Positions 7,145 through 13,129 of a DNA stretch of 13,129 nucleotides are shown piece after piece; within the stretch, counting starts at the first letter, position 1, and each line of letters opens with the position of its first letter. Source of the stretch: Candidatus Pacearchaeota archaeon. GTDB lineage: Archaea; Nanoarchaeota; Nanoarchaeia; Pacearchaeales; GW2011-AR1. Below the pieces are notes generated by a model. The model worked only from the letters and a program-made list of their open reading frames with translations. It was not told where the DNA came from and searched no databases. The position numbers were made by a program, and so were the translations under genes. The stretch lies in assembly GCA_002686195.1 (NCBI GenBank), contig NZAS01000229.1:1-13129 (forward strand). Reading direction: 5' to 3'.

Positions 7145-7522
7145 TCACCTGCCATAGTCATCTTCCAGTCTAACAACGTCTTCAAGCTGTGTTGTGCTAA
7201 CCTCAATTAATTCTACATCATTCTCCTCTGCCATAAACCTATGAGTATAAAATGGCGCTATATAAAATGTTTTTCCAGGCTCAAGCTTTATAACTTTTCT
7301 TTTTTCAGGCTTATCAACAAAGCCCTCTGTTTCTAAATATAGGGTGCCCGATTTGACAAGAATTGTTTCTTCTTTTTCTTCATGATATTGGAAGGATAAT
7401 CTATGTCCAGCTTTAATGAACAATATCTTGCCCACATAGCCGTCTCCGGAACAACTTTTTGCCCATATTAACTCATGACCCCAAGGTTTCTCTATTCTCT
7501 CTGAAAATTCAAGCTCTTCCAT
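7145..7522 (-). CDS. Cupin, type II mannose-6-phosphate isomerase-like (125 aa)
   Basis: The protein is a single cupin barrel. PWGHE (13-17) and the metal-site pattern LSFQYHEEKEE give likely ligands Q45, H47 and E52, with H94 in APFYTHRF as the fourth. SGTLYLE and EPGKTFYIAP are typical cupin strand segments. It matches the isomerase domain found alone or at the C-terminus of bifunctional mannose-1-phosphate guanylyltransferases (ManC/AlgA type). That domain interconverts fructose 6-phosphate and mannose 6-phosphate, the entry to GDP-mannose. This fits the Gmd encoded upstream. The start is preceded by AGGAGG at 7527-7532, four bases from the ATG and overlapping the stop codon of the preceding sulfotransferase. 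It could instead act on another sugar phosphate, as stand-alone cupins of this type are diverse. Confidence 0.78.
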   Translation of the reverse strand: MEELEFSERIEKPWGHELIWAKSCSGDGYVGKILFIKAGHRLSFQYHEEKEETILVKSGTLYLETEGFVDKPEKRKVIKLEPGKTFYIAPFYTHRFMAEENDVELIEVSTTQLEDVVRLEDDYGR

Positions 7523-7530
7523 AGCTCCTC

Positions 7531-8325
7531 CTACATTTTGCTATATCCAAGATATTTTAAAACGTCTGGAGCCTTGTCTAGCTCCGTATTTATTGCGTAG
7601 ATATCTCGATTAGAAAGGTTTCTTATCTGCCTATCATTAAAATTGGTTATCTTAATTGGTACCGAGTTATGCTTATCTATTGCATGAGTTCCGGATACAC
7701 TTACATCAAAACTTAAATCGTATAATTCTGGAATAAAATTAGTTATCATTTTTTTGACATAATCTGGTTTCGAGCAAAGCTTTTCATACCTAAACCAAAT
7801 AACATTATTTAAATTTTCTATATTTTTAATCTGTTCTCTGGAAGACTCGACCCAATGTCTGGCTGACCTCTGAATGCCTCTCCCCCAACGCCTTCGCATT
7901 CCTTCTGCAATAGCATATGGGTTTCTAACCATAACTATAAAATATGGATCTTCAAATTGTTCCTCCATCATTCTTGCTCTTAAAACATTTGGTGGAGATT
8001 TTTCCACCAAGACCCTGCCCCTCTCTGCCCATTTTAAGGAAAGCATCCACTTGCTATTCCAGGCTTCTTTTATCTTTGGCCAATTATAATTTTCAATATT
8101 TTGAAATATATGCTTCTTCTCTGTCCATACAGCGCCAACATCATGTTCAAAAGGTCTCGGCATAAAGCCTCCAGCATTAACATGTCCTTCGGCAGATGTT
8201 GCAGAGTTTGGCTTTAACTTGCTTCTGGGCATTGCAACGGCGTTTTCGCAGTTAGCAAGACATTCGTGAATCATTGTAGATCCACCATTATTCATGCAAA
8301 CAATAAAGAGATTTTTATTTAGCAT
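7531..8325 (-). CDS. Sulfotransferase family protein (264 aa)
   Basis: An N-terminal strand and loop FIVCMNNGGSTMIHECL (7-23) corresponds to the 5'-phosphosulfate-binding loop of PAPS-dependent sulfotransferases. VLVEKSPPNVLR (105-116) and VMVRNPYAIAEGMRRR (131-146) form the 3'-phosphate-binding region, followed by a family-typical helix ARHWVESSREQI and VIWFRYEKLC (175-184). The predicted reaction is transfer of sulfate from PAPS to a hydroxyl or amine, here most likely of a sugar in the glycan built by the neighbouring genes. No signal peptide or membrane span is visible, so it is probably cytoplasmic. GAGG precedes the ATG by five bases. The start overlaps the end of the next sulfotransferase-like gene by seven bases. 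Acceptor specificity is unknown. Confidence 0.85.
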   Translation of the reverse strand: MLNKNLFIVCMNNGGSTMIHECLANCENAVAMPRSKLKPNSATSAEGHVNAGGFMPRPFEHDVGAVWTEKKHIFQNIENYNWPKIKEAWNSKWMLSLKWAERGRVLVEKSPPNVLRARMMEEQFEDPYFIVMVRNPYAIAEGMRRRWGRGIQRSARHWVESSREQIKNIENLNNVIWFRYEKLCSKPDYVKKMITNFIPELYDLSFDVSVSGTHAIDKHNSVPIKITNFNDRQIRNLSNRDIYAINTELDKAPDVLKYLGYSKM

Positions 8326-9176
8326 AATAACCTCATCTCTTTGATAACTTTTTTTGTCATTTTAGGATAAATCTCTGATGACAAATCAATCAATTCTTTG
8401 TCAGAAAAAATCTTTCTAAATTTATCATTTTCCGCAAAACGTTGCCATCTATTCATTACGTCCATTTTTTGGGCTCTTCCATTCATAGTTCTAACATCAA
8501 AACTGCTTCCATGCCCATTAGCAGGGACATAGTTTAAATTTTTATCTGAAAATTTTAAATTCATATTTTGAGATATTTTTTTTCTATATGAAATATTTGA
8601 AAACCATTTGTTATAATTTATCTTTAATAAATCATCGCCCAAATAATTTGTATGACCAAGATACTCTTTGGCATACATCTTCCATAACTCAACGGCACCT
8701 TCGTCTATCCATGCGACTCCGCTGTTTCCGTTTGTATTTCTTGAGTCTGGAAGCGGTCTTTCACCTTCTTCTTCTCTTATCTTGTTTATTCTCAAAAACA
8801 ACCTATATCTACTAGAAAACATATTAAAGGGATCTCTTATAATCAAAAGAGAACGAGATTTTTTAGGAGGAACTATTTCTAATATTGATTTATATTTCTT
8901 TCTTATACTTTTAATGTTGTTAATCGGTATATCTTCAACATTATAAATATATGTTTTTAATATAGATGAAATGTTTTTACCACCTATAACAACCCCTCTG
9001 TCTCTCAAGGATCTTTCGTCCCTATAACACAAAACATCATTTCTAAAATATATAGGATGATTAATTTGCGCAAAAAGCCAATATAGGACTGCATGATGAC
9101 CTGAGCGCATCATAGAGCAGACCTCTAATTGATTATGTATTGCTTTTACTTTTGAGATCTTTGATGTCATTTTCAT
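8319..9176 (-). CDS. Sulfotransferase-like P-loop protein (285 aa)
   Basis: QLEVCSMMRSGHHAVLYWL (16-34) is a P-loop-like first strand and loop of the sulfotransferase fold, with RSGHH in place of the more usual KSGTT or RSGST. SLLIIRDPFNMFSSRYRL (109-126) matches the 3'-phosphate-binding segment with Arg114 and the Ser pair. VELWKMYAKEYLG (162-174) and the conserved-looking NGHGSSFDVRTMNGRAQK (220-237) follow. The product probably transfers sulfate from PAPS, but it is clearly different from the two other sulfotransferases in the window. The gene overlaps the end of gmd by 44 bases. Starts at 9176 (Met1) and 9170 (Met3) are both possible with only weak ribosome binding sites. Later starts would remove the first strand and are unlikely. 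Confidence 0.75.
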   Translation of the reverse strand: MKMTSKISKVKAIHNQLEVCSMMRSGHHAVLYWLFAQINHPIYFRNDVLCYRDERSLRDRGVVIGGKNISSILKTYIYNVEDIPINNIKSIRKKYKSILEIVPPKKSRSLLIIRDPFNMFSSRYRLFLRINKIREEEGERPLPDSRNTNGNSGVAWIDEGAVELWKMYAKEYLGHTNYLGDDLLKINYNKWFSNISYRKKISQNMNLKFSDKNLNYVPANGHGSSFDVRTMNGRAQKMDVMNRWQRFAENDKFRKIFSDKELIDLSSEIYPKMTKKVIKEMRLLC

Positions 9177-10119
9177 ACATTTCTTTTAAAAGAGACTTCC
9201 AGCTATATTCCGGACGCCATCCAAGTTCATTCATTATTTTGCTTGGATTACCACACAAATAAGGAACATCTGATGGCCTCATGTATCTTTCATCAACCTG
9301 ATAAACATCATCAAAGTCTAAGTCTGCAAGATCGCAAACATATTTAAACATTTCTTCTATAGTTGCTCCAGTTCCAGTTGCAACTACATAATCAGCAGGA
9401 CTTTCTTGCTGCATCATCAAATGCATTGCTTTGCAATAATCTTTAGAATGCCCTTCGTCTCTAAAGGAGGATAGATTTCCCATCCTTACGCAGTCTTGTA
9501 AGCCTAACTTAACTCCGGCAATTCCCCTTGTAATCTTTCTTGTAGCAAAATCATAGCCTCTTCTCGGGCTGCTATGATTATGCAAGATTCCATTGCATGC
9601 AAAAACATTATATGCAACACGATAATTTCTTACTGCCCAATATGCAGCCAGTTTCGCAATAGCATATGGAGACCTTGGATTAAAGTAAGAGCTTTCATCA
9701 TAACCCTCTTCCGGACACCCGACTCCTCCAAAAAGCTCAGATGTTGCTGCCTGATAAAATCTTGTATAAGGAGAAATTTGCCTTATTGATTCAAGCTGCC
9801 CTATAACAGCTCTCGCATCAACATCAAAAGTTGCCAAAGGTTCCCTGAAGGACTGTCCCACATGAGACATGGCCGCAAGGTTGTACCATTCGTGTGGACG
9901 GTGTTGGTGCAAGACCCTGGAGATAAGAGTGGTGTCCGATATGTCGCCCTCTATAAACCTAAAGTTATCATGTCCAAATAAATGATCTATATTTTTATAT
10001 TTCTCATTTACTCCATGCCTCCTTGTTATCCCTATAACAAGGTATCCTTTTTCCAGCAAAAGCTCTGCCAAATATGAACCATCCTGGCCCGCGACTCCAG
10101 TTATAACAGCTATCAACAT
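9133..10119 (-). CDS. gmd: GDP-mannose 4,6-dehydratase (328 aa)
   Basis: The enzyme converts GDP-D-mannose to GDP-4-keto-6-deoxymannose, the branch point for GDP-fucose, GDP-rhamnose and GDP-perosamine. The NAD(P)-binding start ITGVAGQDGSYLAELLLEKG (6-25) is close to diagnostic for the family. Catalytic residues are in place: T126 and E128 in AATSELFGG, Y152 and K156 in SPYAIAK. HNHSSPRRGYDFATRKI (180-196) and RMGNLSSFRDEGH (212-224) are also family hallmarks. At 328 residues it is slightly shorter than common bacterial forms of about 345-370. AAGGAG at 10125-10130, five bases upstream, fixes the start. No reductase or aminotransferase that would finish a specific deoxysugar is in the window. 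Bases 9841-9950 are GC-richer than the rest of the gene. Confidence 0.95.
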   Translation of the reverse strand: MLIAVITGVAGQDGSYLAELLLEKGYLVIGITRRHGVNEKYKNIDHLFGHDNFRFIEGDISDTTLISRVLHQHRPHEWYNLAAMSHVGQSFREPLATFDVDARAVIGQLESIRQISPYTRFYQAATSELFGGVGCPEEGYDESSYFNPRSPYAIAKLAAYWAVRNYRVAYNVFACNGILHNHSSPRRGYDFATRKITRGIAGVKLGLQDCVRMGNLSSFRDEGHSKDYCKAMHLMMQQESPADYVVATGTGATIEEMFKYVCDLADLDFDDVYQVDERYMRPSDVPYLCGNPSKIMNELGWRPEYSWKSLLKEMYENDIKDLKSKSNT

Positions 10120-10188
10120 AATGTCTCCTTTCTATATTTTACCAACACATCATACTTTTCCACTATTTTTTTATAATTTTTCCAACCC
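10113..10188 (-). other. Open shifted-frame tail between the short sulfotransferase and gmd (possible frameshift remnant)
   Basis: After the TAG stop of the sulfotransferase at 10191-10189 the +1 frame stays open, reading RGWKNYKKIVEKYDVLVKY and then RKETLC. It stops at TGA (10115-10113), overlapping the gmd start codon. A one-base shift near the stop would extend the protein by about 25 residues and would turn this gap into an overlap like others in the operon. The lysine- and tyrosine-rich reading could equally be chance in AT-rich DNA. Confidence 0.3.
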
Positions 10189-10608
10189 CTACTGTATATA
10201 GGGAAAATCTTCTTTTGGAATTGGAACACCCAAAAAATCACACAAAGGTGGCCATCCATGACTTACATTAAAAATTAAAAAGTTATTAGGGTATTTTTTA
10301 AATTTGCGCTTCATGTTTTCTTTATATTCTCTTATGAAAGGGCCCTTATATTCTCTTTCGCGAATACTGTCCCCCCACTCATCTTCTTCTCTATCTGTAA
10401 AAATATAAAAATCATCAGTATTTATTTCAAAGCATTCTAATGCCTCAAGAATTTCATAAAAACCATTATTAACCCTATAAGAAGAGTCGCCAACTTTTTT
10501 AATAGTTGGCGATAAAACACAGAAATGAGAACCACTAAATCCTAATATTTGCAAAGCAGATCCCAAAGTTCTTGTTCCGGTTCTTGGTAGCCCTATACCA
10601 TAAATCAT
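10189..10608 (-). CDS. Short sulfotransferase of the Sulfotransfer_4 type (139 aa)
   Basis: MIYGIGLPRTGTRTLGSAL carries the family's 5'-phosphosulfate-binding loop (GLPRTGTRTL, 6-15). FYIFTDREEDEWGDSI (67-82) corresponds to the 3'-phosphate-binding strand and helix. HGWPPLCDFLGVPIPKEDFP (117-136) is the strongly conserved C-terminal signature. At 139 residues it is shorter than the roughly 200 usual for this family; the region between the first loop and the 3'-phosphate site looks reduced, and the extreme C-terminus ends just after DFP. It may be a minimal active enzyme or one shortened by a frameshift at its stop. AAGGA lies about 11 bases before the ATG, longer than usual. It sits 24 bases after glmS. 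Confidence 0.75.
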   Translation of the reverse strand: MIYGIGLPRTGTRTLGSALQILGFSGSHFCVLSPTIKKVGDSSYRVNNGFYEILEALECFEINTDDFYIFTDREEDEWGDSIREREYKGPFIREYKENMKRKFKKYPNNFLIFNVSHGWPPLCDFLGVPIPKEDFPYIQ

Positions 10609-10632
10609 TATATTGTCTATCCTTTTTATATT

Positions 10633-12462
10633 TTACTCGACTGTAACACTTTTCGCCAAATTTCTTGGGCGATCTATATGATGACCATTTTCTTTTGCCA
10701 AAAAATATGACAATAATTGACACGGAATCAAAAACAACAATGGATCAAGCAGCTTATTTGAGCAAGAAGGAATCTCTATAATATCATCTAAAACTTTTTT
10801 TGTTTCCTTAGAAACATCAGAATTAACAATCCCAATCACCTTTCCGCCTCTACTTTTTATTTCCCTTATATTGCTTAACATCTTTTCTTCCATTGGTCCG
10901 CTTGTTATTAACGCTAATGTTGGCACAGATTTATCAACAAGAGCAAGAGGGCCATGCTTTAATTCCGCTGCGGAATACCCCTCTGCATGAATATAACTTA
11001 TTTCTTTAATTTTCAAAGCAGCCTCTTTAGCGACATGCTTCAAATAGCCTCTTCCGATGCATAGCATGTTATTATAATTTGCATACTTTTTTGCAATTCT
11101 TTGAATTTTATTATCTTCTGTCAAAATTGTATCGATTATATTTGGCAAAGAATGTAGTTCTGATATCAAAGATTCATATCTTAATATAGAAAGATCCTTT
11201 TTAGATCCAACCAATATAGCTAAGGCCAACATTGTTACTATTTGATTTGTAACAGATTTCGTAGAAGCAACACTAACCTCTTCTCCTGCACGAATATATA
11301 CTCCAGCATCAACTATTCTTGATATAGTTGAATTTACAACGTTTATAACACCAAGGGTCGTCACACCATGGTTTTTGGCCATCTTTATGCACCCGATTGT
11401 ATCAGCTGTCTCTCCTGATTGAGATATTGCTATTAAAACAGTTTTTTCATTCATAACTGGATTATAATATTTGAGCTCTCCAGCTGACATCGCCCTAACT
11501 CTTTTCCTTGCTATACTTTCCATTGCTTGAGCGCCAATGCATGCTGCATAATATGCTGACCCACATCCAGTATATATTATATCTTCTGCGTTTAATATAG
11601 CTTCTATATAACTTGATATGCCACTAAGCTTTATAAAGCCTTTATCAAGATTTACCCTACCACTTAAAGCGTTTCTAAGATATATAGGCTGTTCATATAT
11701 TTCCTTTTCCAAAAAATGAGAAAAATCACCAATTTCATAATTCTTCTTCTTTATACTAGCTGTCTCAAATTTATGCTCTAAAGTATTCCCTTCTAAATTT
11801 TTAACTATAATATTTCCATCAGAATTTGCAATGACAAGCTTTCCATCATCTATTGTCATAACTTCTTTGGTAGACAACGGTAAAGAATTTGTATCAGAAG
11901 ATATACATATACTGCCAGAGTCGCTTCTTCCAAGGCAAACCGGAGACCCAAGTCTGGCCACATTTATTTGATTAGGATGATCTATATGAACAAATGCCAT
12001 TGCATAAGCGCCCCGGATATGATTCATGGCAGCTATAGTTGCATCTACAATATCTAGATTTTTCATATAATGCTGAATAAGATTTGGGATTAATTCTGTA
12101 TCAGTATCTGAATAAAAAGAAAATCCATTCTTTTTTAAAAATTTATTTATTTCGCAATAATTTTCTATTATTCCATTATGAACTAAAGCTATTTTTTTAT
12201 CATTAGAAAAATGTGGATGAGCATTCAAAACGCTTGGCTCGCCATGCGTTGCCCATCTGTTGTGACCTATTGACAAATTAGACTTAATATCTAAATCCAA
12301 CAATTCTTCCGGATGCCCAAGGCACTTGTTCTCCTCAAACTTATTATTTACAATAGAAGCAATTCCTGCCGAATCATATCCCCTATAGGCCAATCTTTCA
12401 AGCCCCAGCTTTACCTCTTGATGAGAATTGTCGCCTCCTATATAACCAAATATACCACACAT
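10633..12462 (-). CDS. glmS: Glutamine--fructose-6-phosphate aminotransferase (isomerizing), full length (609 aa)
   Basis: GlmS makes glucosamine 6-phosphate from fructose 6-phosphate and glutamine, the first step to UDP-GlcNAc. The N-terminal glutaminase domain has the nucleophile Cys2 (MCGIFGYIGG), RGYDSAG (27-33), HNRWATHGEP (67-76) and HNGIIENY (95-102). Two SIS domains follow: YTGCGSAYYA (297-306), ISQSGETADT (346-355) and EVSVASTKS (395-403) in the first; HAEGYSAAELKHGPLALVD (492-510) in the second. The C-terminus LAKSVTVE is canonical and the length, 609 residues, matches bacterial enzymes. All catalytic elements look intact. There is room for only 31 bases upstream, so no glmS ribozyme is present. 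The ribosome binding site is GAGG about ten bases before ATG. In an infected cell it could escape host feedback control and raise amino-sugar supply; that is inferred. Confidence 0.97.
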   Translation of the reverse strand: MCGIFGYIGGDNSHQEVKLGLERLAYRGYDSAGIASIVNNKFEENKCLGHPEELLDLDIKSNLSIGHNRWATHGEPSVLNAHPHFSNDKKIALVHNGIIENYCEINKFLKKNGFSFYSDTDTELIPNLIQHYMKNLDIVDATIAAMNHIRGAYAMAFVHIDHPNQINVARLGSPVCLGRSDSGSICISSDTNSLPLSTKEVMTIDDGKLVIANSDGNIIVKNLEGNTLEHKFETASIKKKNYEIGDFSHFLEKEIYEQPIYLRNALSGRVNLDKGFIKLSGISSYIEAILNAEDIIYTGCGSAYYAACIGAQAMESIARKRVRAMSAGELKYYNPVMNEKTVLIAISQSGETADTIGCIKMAKNHGVTTLGVINVVNSTISRIVDAGVYIRAGEEVSVASTKSVTNQIVTMLALAILVGSKKDLSILRYESLISELHSLPNIIDTILTEDNKIQRIAKKYANYNNMLCIGRGYLKHVAKEAALKIKEISYIHAEGYSAAELKHGPLALVDKSVPTLALITSGPMEEKMLSNIREIKSRGGKVIGIVNSDVSKETKKVLDDIIEIPSCSNKLLDPLLFLIPCQLLSYFLAKENGHHIDRPRNLAKSVTVE

Positions 12463-12493
12463 ATTTTTATACCCTCAGTATATTAAGTTTATA

Positions 12494-13129
12494 TTAATTG
12501 TTTAAATACCACTCCAAAGTTGATTTTAAGCCTTCTTCGTACGAAACCAATGGTCTATATTTTAATACATTACAAATCTTTGATATATCTGCCTGAGAAT
12601 GCTTAACATCTCCTAGCCTTTCCTCTTTGTACATAGGACTATTAGTCCCCAAGGAATTACAAATAGAGTTTATAGTGATTCGGCCTCCACAGCCTATGTT
12701 AAATATTTCTCCAAAAAAATCTGCCTTATGAGTAGCCGCCAAAATATTTGCAGAAACAACATTTTTGACAAAACAAAAATCCCTTGATTGTTCTCCATCT
12801 CCATATATTATTGGATTTGTATTATTTTTCATATTATTACAAAAGGCTGATATAACAGCGGCATAAGCAGAGTCAGCTCTTTGTCTTGGTCCAAAAACAT
12901 TAAAATATCTCAAACAAACTGTATCTAAATTATAAATATTTGAAAATAACCTACAGTACTCTTCTCCTATTTTCTTTTGCAGCGCATATGGAGACTTTGG
13001 GTCTAATGAATCAACCTCTTTAATAGGCAACTCTTCTGCTCCGCCATAAACCGATGACGAAGATGAAAAAATAACTCTTTTTACATTATGTTTTTGAGCC
13101 ACATCTAATATATTTACTGTTCCTTCGAC
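12494..13129 (-). CDS. Extended-SDR nucleotide-sugar epimerase, UDP-HexNAc 4-epimerase-like, 5' end cut by window edge
   Basis: The frame stays open to the right edge; the in-frame GTG at 13102 is internal because VEGTVNILDVAQKHNV is coding and conserved upstream of it. The visible 211 residues lack the N-terminal NAD-binding loop. RVIFSSSSSVYGG holds the catalytic serine, and SPYALQKKIGEEY the Tyr-x3-Lys pair. RYFNVFGPRQ, YAAVISAF, IYGDGEQSRDFCFVKNVVSAN and FNIGCGG match the substrate-binding half of this family. The spacing is closest, from memory, to WbpP/Gne-type UDP-GlcNAc/UDP-GalNAc 4-epimerases, though UDP-glucose epimerases and UDP-glucuronate enzymes are alternatives. It lies 31 bases upstream of glmS, which suits a UDP-HexNAc role. 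Confidence 0.88.
   Translation of the reverse strand, partial: VEGTVNILDVAQKHNVKRVIFSSSSSVYGGAEELPIKEVDSLDPKSPYALQKKIGEEYCRLFSNIYNLDTVCLRYFNVFGPRQRADSAYAAVISAFCNNMKNNTNPIIYGDGEQSRDFCFVKNVVSANILAATHKADFFGEIFNIGCGGRITINSICNSLGTNSPMYKEERLGDVKHSQADISKICNVLKYRPLVSYEEGLKSTLEWYLNN

Noticed and set aside
10535..10723. Minus-strand frame of 62 codons between glmS and the short sulfotransferase
   Set aside because: It overlaps the conserved glmS C-terminus (LAKSVTVE) and the sulfotransferase P-loop in another frame.
12463..12493. A glmS ribozyme upstream of glmS
   Set aside because: Only 31 bases separate glmS from the preceding gene, far too short for the ribozyme.
13100..13102. GTG as the start codon of the right-edge epimerase
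   Set aside because: The upstream codons VEGTVNILD are in frame and conserved in this family, so the gene runs past the window edge.

Overview
The window is AT-rich and gene-dense. All thirteen genes I can support lie on the minus strand, so the cluster reads from right to left. Gaps between genes are at most about 70 bases and many genes overlap by 1 to 44 bases. I see no RNA genes, insertion sequences, CRISPR array or convincing terminator. The mix of a peptidoglycan amidase with an N-terminal wall-binding domain, a complete tubulin/FtsZ-type GTPase, a large protein with an HExxH motif and LysM-like segments, and a glycan-building cassette fits a large phage (or a related big mobile element) of a bacterium best. 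No terminase, capsid or portal gene is present to prove this, so phage origin is an inference. The amidase implies a host with peptidoglycan.

Right part (about 7145-13129), precursor supply and sulfation: an extended-SDR sugar epimerase running off the right edge, a full-length GlmS, a short Sulfotransfer_4-type protein, GDP-mannose 4,6-dehydratase (Gmd), two further and different sulfotransferase-like proteins, and a small type II mannose-6-phosphate isomerase-like cupin. GlmS and the isomerase both act at fructose 6-phosphate. Together with the epimerase and Gmd they would steer host sugar into UDP-HexNAc and GDP-6-deoxyhexose pools. The intermediate enzymes (GlmM, GlmU, phosphomannomutase, GDP-mannose pyrophosphorylase, PAPS synthesis) are not in the window and would come from the host or from elsewhere in the element.

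Middle (5273-7105): a 610-residue protein with HExxH and two diverged LysM-like segments, whose last ~50 codons are markedly GC-richer than everything around them. It sits inside the sugar operon and looks like a virion or cell-wall-associated protein.

Left part (<1-5224), assembly and wall: a GT4 and a GT2 glycosyltransferase, a two-helix DUF2061 membrane protein, then the most striking gene, one 818-codon frame that joins a GT-B glycosyltransferase to a complete FtsZ/tubulin-like GTPase. Well-placed Shine-Dalgarno sequences precede internal ATG codons at the junction, so the tubulin may also be made on its own. Its stop codon overlaps the start of the amidase (TAATG), which runs off the left edge. 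The simplest reading is a cassette that makes and sulfates a deoxyhexose/HexNAc-containing glycan on the virion or the infected host surface, translationally chained to cytoskeletal and lysis genes.
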